From contig NZ_CP108364.1 in assembly GCF_035946055.1 (NCBI RefSeq), positions 4,836,001 to 4,900,000 of the forward strand: a DNA stretch of 64,000 nucleotides. Reading direction: 5' to 3'. Shown here piece by piece: positions 50,501-60,535 of this stretch; within the stretch, counting starts at the first letter, position 1, and every line of letters starts with the position of its first letter. Under the pieces are notes generated by a model. The model was not told the origin of the DNA. It was given only the letters and a program-made list of their open reading frames with translations, and did no database searches. Source of the DNA: Streptomyces sp. NBC_01341. Its GTDB lineage: Bacteria > Actinomycetota > Actinomycetes > Streptomycetales > Streptomycetaceae. Position numbers and translations under genes: made by a program.

Positions 50501-51719
50501 CTCGAGCGATCTGTACGGCTTGAACACGGAAACCGGAGCGTGGTCGAAGAAGGCGTCCGCGACCGACGGACGAGAGGGCCCCTCGGCCGGATTCATCGAC
50601 GGCAAGCTCTACGTCGTGGGCGGCTGGCTCCAGACGGGAACCCCTGACACGAAGCTGGAGGTGTACGACCCCGAGGCGAACAGCTGGACGACCGGAGCTG
50701 CCACCACGCACGCGTTCGCGGGCGCCGGCACGGCGGTCCTCGACGGCAAGCTGTACGTGATCGGAGGCTGCACCGACGTCTGTGGCAGCAAGAACGGCAG
50801 TGTGTACGACCCGGGCAACGACAGCTGGTCGCAGATCGCGGACTACCCCGAGACCGTGGCGTGGGAGTCCTGCGGCGGCATCGGCGGCAAGCTGTACTGC
50901 GCCGGTGGCACCTCGGGTCAGAGCGTGCTCAAGCACGCCTACTCCTACGACCCGGACTCCGACAGCTGGAGCCAGGTCGCGGACATGCCGATCGCGGCGT
51001 GGGGTGCGTCGTACGCCGCGGCCAACGGGCAACTCGTCTCCACCGGCGGTGTCAGCGACAACGCGCTGATCAACCAGAGCTTCGCCTTCGACGCGAGTTC
51101 CGGCGCGTGGAACGCCCTGCCGAACGCCAACGTCGCCACCTACCGCGGCGCCGGCGCCCTCGGCTTCTACAAGCTGGGTGGCGGTGACGCGCCGAACACG
51201 CCCTCCACCCAGGCCGAGTACCTCGCGGGGTACGACCAGGACGGGACCGGGGACGTCTCGTGGCTGAGCGAGAGCAGCCAGGAACTGACCGTCCAGCCGG
51301 GTGCCAGCGCGACGTTCACCGTCTCGCTGGACGCGTCGGTACCCGAGATCACCCAGCCGGGTACGTACCGCGCGTCGCTGGCGTTCAGCACCGACACGCC
51401 GTACGGCGGCTCGAAGCTCCCCGTGTCGCTGACGGTGAACCCGCCGAAGACGTGGGGCAAGATCACGGGCACGATCCTCGGCAAGGCGGCGAACGGGACC
51501 ACGGCCCCGATCGCGGGGGCGACCGTCGAGATCGACAGCTGGGCGTCCACCTACACACTGCGCACGGCTGCCGACGGCACCTACGCGCTGTGGCTGGACA
51601 CCCGCAACAACCCGCTCACCCTCATCGCGGCCAAGGACGGCTACGCGCCGACCACGGCCACGGTGAAGCTCGTCAAGGGCGGGACGGTGATCAGTAACTT
51701 CACCCTCAGGAAGCAGTAG
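47523..51719 (+). CDS. Secreted S53 (sedolisin-type) multidomain peptidase
   Basis: The 1,398-residue exported protein begins with an Arg-rich n-region and a hydrophobic core (about 28-52) of a signal peptide. The sedolisin domain (about 90-440) shows the Glu180/Asp184 pair in GEISLDLD and Ser359 in GGTSAASP; no long propeptide is present. Next come carboxypeptidase-regulatory-like beta domains (about 437-600), a jelly-roll segment with SPSYNF and WWWKIDDV (about 620-770), another regulatory-like domain, a Kelch-type repeat region (about 960-1225; VVGGWLQTG, VIGGCTDVC) and a final regulatory-like domain. It should cleave extracellular protein while bound to a polymer or surface. Start TTG 47523 has GGAG 8 nt upstream; a hairpin follows the stop. 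Confidence 0.9.
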   Translation: MRTAARSKRSNGSGRSEIPKRRGQARQRIGGGLAVLSAAAMGVLGLQVPAAGAAGTSPAADARVAYEASCGVAKPGEATCYSLRRTDVKEIKGLRPASDAPAGFGATDLRSAYNLPDNGGAGQTIAVVDAYDSPTAESDLAVYREQFGLPECTTANGCFTKVDQRGGTNYPAPDPGWAGEISLDLDMVSAAAPNAHILLVEADDASFESLGAAVNQAVALGAKFVSNSYGTDYRGGGGEDPAETTEYDAYYNHPGVAVVASTGDFGYGVSYPAASQYVTAAGGTALHRDTSTERGWTESVWDGAGSGCSLYEPKPAFQKDTGCANRALSDVSAVSDPATGVSVYQTYGGGGWAVYGGTSAASPLIAATYAVAGTPVAGTYPNAYPYAGNGAGLNDVTGGSNGSCTPSYLCEGGTGYDGPTGLGTPNGVDAFRSGPHGAVSGTVTDAATGKALSGATVTVGDNLARSGSDGSYKLSVPAGTYDIAVDAYGYKSAAASSVEVTDGAALTKNFALTAVPNQTVSGKVTDGSGHGWPLYARVSVEGVPGAPVWTDPATGSYSLSLPENHGYTLNIASATRGYSAVSEKITVDEAPVTTNIAVKANAFGDTAPGYEVKDTGKTEPFDTTAPPEGWKVVNSTDSGWQFDDPGARGNTTGGAGTFAIADSDNAGPGSTTDSQLISPSYNFSADSHPVASFATDYLASGGQEATVDASDDGGETWKTVWSAVSSTNGASKITVPLDEYAGVQNVTLRFHFVGFFGWWWKIDDVFIGERTLEAIPGGLLVGEVTDANTGNGVTGAAVTSDDTPTVTTTTVATPDDPDVSDGFYSVFTPDLGKHSITASKSRYTKQSKTVRTAVDSAASTGFTLAAGRLSVTPETVTKTVAWGGQATQKVTVRNTGGAAATLKMSEQAGKYQPQDQKQGAPLQRIKGTYPTGPSKARAGAASTKAGPAASPAAAPADGTWQTAPNLPQATMSNIGAVHDGIVYTGFGYSGSGVSSDLYGLNTETGAWSKKASATDGREGPSAGFIDGKLYVVGGWLQTGTPDTKLEVYDPEANSWTTGAATTHAFAGAGTAVLDGKLYVIGGCTDVCGSKNGSVYDPGNDSWSQIADYPETVAWESCGGIGGKLYCAGGTSGQSVLKHAYSYDPDSDSWSQVADMPIAAWGASYAAANGQLVSTGGVSDNALINQSFAFDASSGAWNALPNANVATYRGAGALGFYKLGGGDAPNTPSTQAEYLAGYDQDGTGDVSWLSESSQELTVQPGASATFTVSLDASVPEITQPGTYRASLAFSTDTPYGGSKLPVSLTVNPPKTWGKITGTILGKAANGTTAPIAGATVEIDSWASTYTLRTAADGTYALWLDTRNNPLTLIAAKDGYAPTTATVKLVKGGTVISNFTLRKQ

Positions 51720-51739
51720 CGCGACGGCACATGAGACAG

Positions 51740-51771
51740 GGGCGGGCCACTCCTCCGGGGGCGGCCCGCCC
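51740..51771 (+). terminator. Terminator of the S53 gene
   Basis: GGGCGGGCC (51740-51748) and GGCCCGCCC (51763-51771) form a 9-bp stem followed by TTT, 21 nt after the stop. Confidence 0.7.
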
Positions 51772-51860
51772 TTTCCGCGAGGAATCGTGGCCGGCCGGAG
51801 TTGGCCGGGCGCTTTTGCGCGCTCTACGGCGGGCCTCCGGTGTGCCTTCGACCAGCGAAA

Positions 51861-51883
51861 AGGCCCTCCGGGTAGGAGGGCCT
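51861..51883 (-). terminator. Rho-independent terminator of the tRNA gene
   Basis: A perfect 9-bp stem (51861-51869 with 51875-51883) is followed on the minus strand by TTTTCGC, 20 nt after the tRNA 3' end. Confidence 0.8.
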
Positions 51884-51902
51884 GAAGGTGGTGCGGACGG
51901 TG

Positions 51903-51975
51903 TGCCCCCGGCAGGACTCGAACCTGCGGCCAAGCGCTTAGAAGGCGCCTGCTCTATCCACTGAGCTACGGGGGC
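51903..51975 (-). tRNA. tRNA-Arg (anticodon UCU)
   Basis: A 73-nt cloverleaf folds on the minus strand: acceptor GCCCCCG / CGGGGGC with discriminator A, D stem GCTC/GAGC, anticodon stem GGCGC/GCGCT (one wobble) with loop CTTCTAA, and T stem GCAGG/CCTGC with loop TTCGAGT. Anticodon TCT reads AGA/AGG, rare Arg codons here. CCA is not encoded. Confidence 0.96.
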
Positions 51976-52292
51976 CGGGTGTCGGCCGGTGTCCCGGAGG
52001 GCGTGGGTTCAAGCCATCCGCGACGCTGCCGGGACAAGGATAGGGCTCAGATCGCCTCGTCCCGGTTGCTTCACCTGCGTGGCACGATGTGGAGGTTCAG
52101 TGAAGCGAACCGATAATCGCAGGTAGGTGCGATTCGTGCACCGCTTTTCGCGCCTCACGCCACGGGTGTTGTGCACTCGTTATGCCTGCGCCCCACTCGT
52201 CCCCTCTGTCCCCCGGAACGGATCCGCCGCGCAGAGGGGCCTATACGCTTCAAAAAGCCGTCAAAATTGGGCATTCTTCACATGTGGTAACC
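51976..52292. other. 317-bp gap between tRNA-Arg and the dynamin operon
   Basis: No gene is seen. It must hold the tRNA promoter (minus) and the dynamin operon promoter (plus). It contains a perfect inverted repeat AATCGCA-ggtagg-TGCGATT (52115-52134) and an AT-rich stretch just before the dynA start. Confidence 0.55.
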
Positions 52293-53936
52293 ATGGATGT
52301 ACGGCCCCAGCTCATCGACGCACTTTCCGCCCTGCGCGACCGTGTCGCTGCCGTGCGTCTTCCACTCCCGCTGCCCGGAGCCCCGCGCTCCCGGCAGACG
52401 CGGACCGAACTGCTCGCCCAGCTCGACGACTACCTCGTACCTCGCCTCAAGGACCCCGACGCACCGCTGCTCGCGGTGATCGGCGGATCCACCGGCGCGG
52501 GCAAGTCCACGCTCGTCAACTCGCTGGTGGGATGCCGGGTCAGTGAGGCCGGGGTGCTGCGCCCGACCACCAGAACCCCCGTGCTCGTCTGCCATCCGGA
52601 CGACCACCACTGGTTCGCCGGGGTGCGCGTGCTGCCGCAGCTGACCCGGGTGTGGCTGCCCCCGGGGCGGCCCCGGGACCCCGACGGGCTCGACCACCTC
52701 GGTGCCGAGGGGGACCACGACGAGTCCGTGCTGCGCGTGGAGACGGCGGCGACCCTGCCGCGCGGGCTGGCCCTCCTGGACGCGCCTGACATCGACTCGC
52801 TCGTCGTACGGAACCGCGTGCTCGCCGCCGAACTCATCTGCGCCGCCGACGTGTGGATCATGGTGACCACCGCGTCCCGGTACGCCGACGCCGTGCCCTG
52901 GCACCTCCTGCGGACCGCGAAGGAGTACGACGCTTCACTGGTCACCGTCCTGGACCGGGTGCCGCACCAGGTGATCGGCGAGGTCTCCCGCCAGTACGCC
53001 GCCCTGCTCACCCGGGCCGGTCTGGGCGACGTGCCCCGGTTCACGATCCCGGAGCTGCCCGAGTCCGCGGGAGGCGGCAGCGGGCTGCTGCCCACCACCG
53101 CCGTGGCACCCCTCAGGGCCTGGCTCACCCACCGGGCGCAGGACCCGGCGGCCCGTCAGCAGGCCGTGGGGCGGACGGCGTCCGGGGTCATCGACTCGCT
53201 GAACGTGCGGATGCCCGAGCTCGCCGCGGCGGTCGCCGCGCAGTACGCCGCGGCCGTCCGGCTGACCGGTGTGGTCGAGGAGGCGTACGGGAAGGAGCTG
53301 TCGCGCGTCGGACGGCGGCTGAAGGACGGTGCCGTGCTCGCGGGCGGCGCCCGCACCCGCTGGCGCGGCTACCCGCTCTACAGCACGGCGGGAGAGCTGC
53401 TGGACGCACTCGTGGAGAGCCTCACCGCTCTGCTGCAGTGCGCGGTGGCCGCGGCGGACGAGCAGATCCGTACGACCTGGCGGCGCGAACCCGCCGCCGG
53501 GATCTTCCGGTTCGAGGACGCGGGCCGGGAGGCCGGAGGCTGGGGCCCGGCCGAGGACATCCAGGGTCGTGTCGGCATGGCCGTACGGCGCTGGAGGAGG
53601 GTTCTGGAGGAGCTGGCCGAGGAGGAGGCGCGACTGCTGGAACGCAACGCGGCGCCGGACGCCGAGACGGTGGCGGCGCTGCTCGCGGCGGCCCTGCTCG
53701 GGGGACGCCGGGCGAGGGGCGCCGGCGAGCAGCTCGCCGAACGGATCGGTGCCCAGGGAGCGCTGCGCCTGCGCGACAAGGGAGGGGCGCTGCTCACCAC
53801 CTGCCTCGGCCAGGTCCTGCACGGCGAACGCGACCGGCGGCTCGCGCCGCTCGACGCGCTCGAAGTGGCCCCGGAGCCACAGGCCGAACTCATCGCCGCG
53901 CTGTCCGTACTGCAGAAGGAGAGGAAGCAGCGATGA
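52293..53936 (+). CDS. dynA: Dynamin-like GTPase (DynA-type)
   Basis: The 547-residue protein has a dynamin-family G domain: P-loop GGSTGAGKST (Lys71), switch threonines in RPTTRTPV near 92, DAPDIDS near 166 as the G3 motif, then a long helical stalk with no membrane span. In Streptomyces, paired dynamins DynA and DynB stabilise FtsZ rings at sporulation septa. ATG 52293 precedes the conserved MDVRPQLIDALSAL start. Its stop overlaps the second dynamin as ATGA, matching the known pairing. A soluble first partner with a membrane second partner fits DynA/DynB. Confidence 0.87.
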   Translation: MDVRPQLIDALSALRDRVAAVRLPLPLPGAPRSRQTRTELLAQLDDYLVPRLKDPDAPLLAVIGGSTGAGKSTLVNSLVGCRVSEAGVLRPTTRTPVLVCHPDDHHWFAGVRVLPQLTRVWLPPGRPRDPDGLDHLGAEGDHDESVLRVETAATLPRGLALLDAPDIDSLVVRNRVLAAELICAADVWIMVTTASRYADAVPWHLLRTAKEYDASLVTVLDRVPHQVIGEVSRQYAALLTRAGLGDVPRFTIPELPESAGGGSGLLPTTAVAPLRAWLTHRAQDPAARQQAVGRTASGVIDSLNVRMPELAAAVAAQYAAAVRLTGVVEEAYGKELSRVGRRLKDGAVLAGGARTRWRGYPLYSTAGELLDALVESLTALLQCAVAAADEQIRTTWRREPAAGIFRFEDAGREAGGWGPAEDIQGRVGMAVRRWRRVLEELAEEEARLLERNAAPDAETVAALLAAALLGGRRARGAGEQLAERIGAQGALRLRDKGGALLTTCLGQVLHGERDRRLAPLDALEVAPEPQAELIAALSVLQKERKQR

Positions 53937-55948
53937 CTGCCGTCACCGACCAGGACCACGGACACGGACCGGGGAGCGGGAACGCCGAGACGCCCGAGAA
54001 CCCCGAGGCGCCCGGCATCCTGCAGAAGCCCGGGACGCCAGGGACACCAGAGATCCCCGACGAGTCCGGCGGGGGCGACGAGCGGCGCTGGGACGACGGG
54101 CTCATCGCGCGCCGTGCCGCCGAGGCGTCGAAGGAGCGGGCCGAGGGGGAGCGTACGGCCCAGGACGAGGCCGGGACCCAGGTCGAGGCGTACGGACTGC
54201 CGGGCAGCCCCCTGCGGCCCCGGCTCGACGCGCTCCGGGAGCTGGTCGGGCTCTCCCGCGCCCGGCTGGACGGGGACACCCTCGCCGAGGCGGGACGCGT
54301 GCTCGACGAGGCCTCGGCCCGCCAGCGGCTCTCCTCCAGGCACACCGTCGTCGCCGTCGCCGGGGCCACCGGCAGCGGGAAGTCCACCCTCTTCAACGCA
54401 CTCGCCGGCGTGCAGATCTCCGACACCGGGCTGCGCAGGCCCACCACGTCCGCGCCGATCGCCTGCAGCTGGACCGACGGCGCCGCCGGACTGCTCGACC
54501 GGCTGGCCATCCCCGGCCGCCTGCGGCGCAGGCCCGTCCAGGGCAGTACGCCGGCCGACGAGGCGCTCCAGGGGCTCGTCCTGGTGGATCTGCCCGACCA
54601 CGACTCTGCGGCGACCGGTCACCGGGCCCAGGTCGACCGGGTGCTGGCCCTGGTCGACGCGGTGATCTGGGTCGTCGACCCGGAGAAGTACGCCGACGCC
54701 GCCCTGCACGAGCGCTACCTGCGGCCGCTCGCCGGGCACGCGGAGGTCTCCTTCGTCGTCCTCAACCAGATCGACCGGCTCCCCGGCGACGCCGCGGACC
54801 TCGTCCTCGACGACCTGCGCAGGCTGCTGGACGAGGACGGCATGGCGGTGGGGGAGCACGGCGAGCCGGGCGCCACCGTCATGTCGCTGTCCGCCCTGAC
54901 CGGAGCCGGAGTGGCCGACCTGCGCGAACTCCTCGGCAGGTTCGTCCAGGACCGTACGGCGGCGGCGCGCAGGCTCTCCGCGGACGTCGACGCGGCCGCG
55001 GCCCGGCTCCGTCAGGTGTACGTCGCGGAGGGGCGGCCCGGACTCGGTGAACGGGCCCGCGAACAGTTCACCGACCGGCTGGCCGAAGCCGTCGGCGCGG
55101 CCGCGGCGGGACAGGCGGCGGAGCGCGAGTGGCGCAGGAACGCGGGGCGGGCGTGCGGAACGCCGTGGCTGCGTCTGTGGCGTTGGTACGAGTCCACCCG
55201 GCAGCTCGGCGGTCTGGACCTGATGGCACAGGCCCTCGCGCCGCCCGAGGAGGAGCTCACCGCCCGCCAGCGCGTGGAACAGGCGGTGCGGACGCTGGCG
55301 GACGACGCGGTGCACGGTCTGCCGGCCCCCTGGGCGCAGGCCGTGCGCGAGGCGGCGGTGAGCGGCGCCGAAGGCCTCCCCGAGGCGCTGGACGAGCTGG
55401 CGCGGAACGCGCAGACGGCCTCGGCCGGTCGAGGCCGCGGCAGGGGCGGGGACACCGCTTCCGCCGCAACGGATCCGGGCGGTCCGGGCACCGCGGGGAA
55501 GACGGCGTTCCCGGCCGGGCGCGGAACGGGTGCGGCCGGGGCCGTACCCCTCACGGGCACCCCCGCTGGTCGGGCGGCACGGCCGCCGCGTCCTGCGTGG
55601 TGGCCCGCCGCGGTGCTGGCGCAGGCTTCCATGACCCTGCTCCAGATCTTCGGCGGACTCTGGCTGCTGGGCCAGATCGTGGGCTTCCTCGAACCCGGGC
55701 TGATCGTCCCGGCCCTGTTGATGCTGGCGGGAGTGATCGGCGGACCGCTCGTCGAATGGTCGTGCGCGGCCGCCGCGCGGGGCCCCGCGCGGCGCTACGG
55801 GCAGGAGGCGGAACGGCGCCTGCGCGAAGCCGCCGCGGGCTGCGGCCGGGCCAGGGTGCTCGACCCGGTGGCGGCGGAACTGGCGCGCTATCGCGAGGTG
55901 CGGGAACGGTATGTGACGGTGACGGAGTTCTCCACAACCGGCCGGTAA
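53933..55948 (+). CDS. dynB: Dynamin-like GTPase with C-terminal membrane segment (DynB-type)
   Basis: The 671-residue protein starts with a disordered Pro/Glu-rich region (1-60), followed by a G domain with P-loop GATGSGKST (Lys150), RRPTTSAPIACSW as switch I and VDLPDHDS as G3, and NQIDRLPG as G4. After a helical stalk and a Gly/Ala-rich linker, two close hydrophobic helices (about 560-610; WWPAAVLAQASMTLLQIFGG, LIVPALLMLAGVIGG) anchor it in the membrane. This is the membrane partner expected at sporulation septa. The ATG overlaps the dynA stop, so the pair is coupled. Confidence 0.88.
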   Translation: MTAVTDQDHGHGPGSGNAETPENPEAPGILQKPGTPGTPEIPDESGGGDERRWDDGLIARRAAEASKERAEGERTAQDEAGTQVEAYGLPGSPLRPRLDALRELVGLSRARLDGDTLAEAGRVLDEASARQRLSSRHTVVAVAGATGSGKSTLFNALAGVQISDTGLRRPTTSAPIACSWTDGAAGLLDRLAIPGRLRRRPVQGSTPADEALQGLVLVDLPDHDSAATGHRAQVDRVLALVDAVIWVVDPEKYADAALHERYLRPLAGHAEVSFVVLNQIDRLPGDAADLVLDDLRRLLDEDGMAVGEHGEPGATVMSLSALTGAGVADLRELLGRFVQDRTAAARRLSADVDAAAARLRQVYVAEGRPGLGERAREQFTDRLAEAVGAAAAGQAAEREWRRNAGRACGTPWLRLWRWYESTRQLGGLDLMAQALAPPEEELTARQRVEQAVRTLADDAVHGLPAPWAQAVREAAVSGAEGLPEALDELARNAQTASAGRGRGRGGDTASAATDPGGPGTAGKTAFPAGRGTGAAGAVPLTGTPAGRAARPPRPAWWPAAVLAQASMTLLQIFGGLWLLGQIVGFLEPGLIVPALLMLAGVIGGPLVEWSCAAAARGPARRYGQEAERRLREAAAGCGRARVLDPVAAELARYREVRERYVTVTEFSTTGR

Positions 55949-55998
55949 TCCACAGCCCCGGCGCGATTTCCCGTTTCCCCCCAGGATGGTGTGCACGG

Positions 55999-56037
55999 AC
56001 CGGACAGACGCACCGGACAGACGCCCCGGACAGGACG
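55999..56037. repeat. 13-bp tandem repeat, three units, upstream of ssbB
   Basis: ACCGGACAGACGC at 55999-56011 and 56012-56024 is exact; the third unit at 56025-56037 is CCCGGACAGGACG. The array lies 121 nt before the SSB start. A small GCACCG/CGGTGC hairpin follows. Confidence 0.75.
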
Positions 56038-56158
56038 TCTTCGCACCGCATCGGTGCAGGCAGGACGGTGCGCCGGAAAGCCGGACGGAAAGTGCTGAAG
56101 GCTGCGGACGCGACGCACGGAGAAGTGCGGCGGAACGCGACGGAAACGGGGGACGGAA

Positions 56159-56584
56159 ATGAACGAGACCTTGGTGACGCTGGTGGGAAACAGCGCGACC
56201 CCGGTGGACTTCCGGGAGACGGAGGCGGGGGCGACGGCTCGTTTCCGGCTCGCGGTGACGCCCAGGCGATGGGATCGCGAGCGGCAGAGCTGGGCGGACG
56301 GCCGCACCAGCTTCTACACGGTGTGGGCCCGGCGCACGCTCGCGGCGAACCTGTCCGGTTCGGTCTCCGTGGGCGAACCGCTCGTCGTGCACGGGCGTCT
56401 GAGGGTGCGGGAGGAGGAACGCGACGGGGTGTGGAAAACGTCCGTGGACATCGACGCGGTGGCGGTGGGACATGACCTGACCAGGGGGACGGCCGCGTTC
56501 CGGCGCGTGGTCAGAGCCGATCCCGCTCTCATTGCGCCTACGCATCGTCAGAAACCGGCCACGGAAATGGCATCGGTGTCCTGA
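56159..56584 (+). CDS. ssbB: Single-stranded DNA-binding protein, short paralogue (SsbB-type)
   Basis: The 141-residue OB-fold protein has ETLVTLVGNSATPVDFRE at the start, FYTVWARRTLAANL near 58 and GEPLVVHGRLRVREEERDG near 78. It lacks the long Gly-rich linker and acidic DDDIPF-type tip of the replicative SSB, as in the SsbB paralogue linked to chromosome segregation in Streptomyces sporulation hyphae. ATG 56159 follows GGGGGACGG. The neighbouring dynamin pair supports a sporulation-septation role. Confidence 0.87.
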   Translation: MNETLVTLVGNSATPVDFRETEAGATARFRLAVTPRRWDRERQSWADGRTSFYTVWARRTLAANLSGSVSVGEPLVVHGRLRVREEERDGVWKTSVDIDAVAVGHDLTRGTAAFRRVVRADPALIAPTHRQKPATEMASVS

Positions 56585-56771
56585 ACAACGGGGGCGCGCC
56601 GATGAAAGCTGTAACGATTACGAGTCGGAATGCTTATCTGACGGCATGACGGGGGACTGCTCTTCGTTCGATCCTTACGATTCCCCAGTACTCATGCGGC
56701 ACTTGAGTTTGCTGGCGAGGCACCTCCCACACGCGACTCATGCGTGAAGGTCTCGCCCGGAGGGGAATTCT

Positions 56772-58259
56772 GTGTTTTCTGTGTCTTCAGCGTCCACTTC
56801 GTCGTCGACGGCGGCGATGGAGGGCTCCCCAGGGGGCCGGAGCAAGGGCCACGGCCGCGGTCTCGTCAGGGCGGCCGCCGCGATGCTGGCCACCGGGCTG
56901 GTCGCTGCGGGAACGATCGTCGCAGCGACGGCCGCCACGGCCGCGCCGGCGGACGAGACGGGCCAGCATCAGGGCGGTGCGGTCGCCGTGCTGGACGGTC
57001 TGAAGACCTACGGCTTCGCCGAGCTCAACACCGGTGAGGGCAAGAAGCCCCAGGAGCTGCCCGCCGGCCTGTTCGAGATGAAGGTCGACGGCGGCGGCAC
57101 CATCCAGACGTACTGCATCGACTTCCACACGCCCACCAAGGACGGTGCGAAGTACTCGGAGACCCCCTGGGACCAGTCCTCGCTCGGCGCCAACGAGGAC
57201 GCCGGCAAGGTGCGCTGGATCCTGCAGCACTCCTACCCGCAGGTCAACGACTTCGCGGCGCTCGCCGAGAAGGCCGGTACCGGCCCGCTCGACGAGAAGA
57301 CCGCCGCCGCCGGCACCCAGGTCGCCATCTGGCGCTTCTCGGACAAGGCCGACGTGACGGCCAAGGACGCGAACGCCGAGAAGCTCGCCGACTGGCTGGA
57401 GGAGAACGCCCAAAATCTCGCGGAGCCCAAGGCGTCCGTGGGGCTGTCTCCGGCCGCGGTCTCCGGCAAGGCCGGTGAGAAGCTGGGTCCGGTCACCGTC
57501 CACACCGACGCCGGCCAGGTCTCGGTGGTACCGCCCGCCGACGCCGCCGCCAGCGGGGTCCAGGTCACCGACAAGGCAGGCAAGCCCGTCACCGAGGCTG
57601 CAGACGGCGCCGACCTGTACTTCTCCGTCCCCGAGGACGCCACCGACGGCTCCGCCTCGTTCTCCGTCCAGGCCTCGACCTCCGTGCCCGTGGGCCGGGT
57701 CTTCGCCGGGCTGACCAAGAGCCAGACCATGATCCTCGCCGGCTCCAGCGAGTCCACCGTCACCGCCGCGGCGAGCGCGACCTGGGCCGAGAAGGGCGCG
57801 GTCCCCGCGCTCACGGCGGAGAAGAACTGCGCCAAGGGCGGCGTGGACATCACCGCGGCCAACAACGGCGACGAGCCGTTCACCTTCACCCTGGCCGGTG
57901 CCGAGCACACCATCGCCGCCGGCGAGACCCGCACGGTGACGATCCCGGTCGCCGAGGACCAGGCGTACGACTTCACGATCACCGGCCCCGGTGGCTTCAG
58001 CAAGAACTTCAAGGGCGTCCTGGACTGCAAGACGGCCGGCACCCCCGCACCGGGTGACGACACCGAGACCCAGAGTGGCTCCGAGCCGGTGCCGGCCCAG
58101 ACCGGCACCAGCTCCACCGGTGCCGAGGGCGACCTCGCCGAGACCGGCGGATCCAGCGCCACCCCCGTCATCGCGGGTGTCGCGATCGCCCTCGTCGTCC
58201 TCGGCGGCGGCGCGGTCTTCTTCCTCCGCAGGAAGAAGACGCAGAGCAGCGGTGAGTGA
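56772..58259 (+). CDS. TQXA-type thioester-domain surface protein with LAETG sorting signal
   Basis: The 495-residue exported protein has a signal peptide (hydrophobic core about 33-55, then ATAAPAD). A thioester domain follows: Cys115 in TYCIDFHTP and Gln183 in TQVAIW should form an internal Cys-Gln thioester able to bind host or surface nucleophiles. Ig-like repeats follow, then LAETG (455-459), a membrane span and RRKK: the class E sortase signal of actinomycetes. It would be covalently attached to the cell wall of aerial or vegetative hyphae. GTG 56772 is preceded by GGAGGGG at 6 nt. Confidence 0.9.
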   Translation: MFSVSSASTSSSTAAMEGSPGGRSKGHGRGLVRAAAAMLATGLVAAGTIVAATAATAAPADETGQHQGGAVAVLDGLKTYGFAELNTGEGKKPQELPAGLFEMKVDGGGTIQTYCIDFHTPTKDGAKYSETPWDQSSLGANEDAGKVRWILQHSYPQVNDFAALAEKAGTGPLDEKTAAAGTQVAIWRFSDKADVTAKDANAEKLADWLEENAQNLAEPKASVGLSPAAVSGKAGEKLGPVTVHTDAGQVSVVPPADAAASGVQVTDKAGKPVTEAADGADLYFSVPEDATDGSASFSVQASTSVPVGRVFAGLTKSQTMILAGSSESTVTAAASATWAEKGAVPALTAEKNCAKGGVDITAANNGDEPFTFTLAGAEHTIAAGETRTVTIPVAEDQAYDFTITGPGGFSKNFKGVLDCKTAGTPAPGDDTETQSGSEPVPAQTGTSSTGAEGDLAETGGSSATPVIAGVAIALVVLGGGAVFFLRRKKTQSSGE

Positions 58260-58289
58260 CGTGTAGCGGTACGGCGCGAAAGCGCCGGT

Positions 58290-58325
58290 GGAGAGCCCGG
58301 TACGGACATCCGTACCGGGCTCTCC
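58290..58325 (+). terminator. Terminator of the thioester protein gene
   Basis: A perfect 16-bp stem (58290-58305 with 58310-58325) and ACAT loop, 30 nt after the stop. Confidence 0.85.
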
Positions 58326-58442
58326 GGCTTCCCGGCGGTCCGGACGCGGGTACCGGGAACCGGACGGGTTTCCGTCCGGGTGCGGACGTCAGGCAAGATG
58401 GGTGTATCTGCCCACACCTCTATTGCTGCCGGACGGTTTCTC

Positions 58443-60107
<1,665 letters not shown>

Positions 60108-60112
60108 TCGAC

Positions 60113-60535
60113 TTGGCCCGTCACATCTACAGCTGCCCGCTGCGCTGGTCGGACATGGATGCCTTCGGCCACGTGAACAACGTGGTCTTCCTCCGCTACC
60201 TGGAGGAGGCGCGCATCGACTTCATGTTCCGGCTGGCGCCGGGGGACGGTTCGCCGTCCTTCTCGGGCGGCTCCGTCGTGGCCCGGCACGAGATCGACTA
60301 CGTGCGCCCGCTGGTCCACCGGCACGCGCCGGTGACCATCGAGTCCTGGGTCACGAAGATAACCGCCGCGTCGCTCACCATCGCCTACGAGGTGAAGGAC
60401 CCGGACCAGGTCTACGTACGGGCGTCGACGGTCGTCGTGCCGTACAACCTGGCGGAGGAGCGGCCGCGGCGGATCACGGCCGAGGAGAAGCACTTCCTGC
60501 AGGAGTACCTCGACCAGGAGCCCGCCGTCGTATGA
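60113..60535 (+). CDS. Hotdog-fold acyl-CoA thioesterase (4HBT type)
   Basis: The 140-residue protein has the 4-hydroxybenzoyl-CoA thioesterase signature WSDMDAFGHVNN, with active-site Asp, followed by FLRYLEEARIDFMF and a beta core ending in YVRASTVVVPYNLA. It hydrolyses acyl-CoA thioesters; chain preference is unknown. The start TTG 60113 has GAGG upstream and lies only 5 nt after the ettA stop. It is coupled to the following gene by an ATGA overlap. Confidence 0.9.
   Translation: MARHIYSCPLRWSDMDAFGHVNNVVFLRYLEEARIDFMFRLAPGDGSPSFSGGSVVARHEIDYVRPLVHRHAPVTIESWVTKITAASLTIAYEVKDPDQVYVRASTVVVPYNLAEERPRRITAEEKHFLQEYLDQEPAVV

Noticed and set aside
47568..51032. 1,154-codon open frame antisense to the S53 gene
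   Set aside because: It mirrors the codon bias of the plus-strand gene and has no domain, signal or ribosome site; long antisense frames are expected at this GC content.
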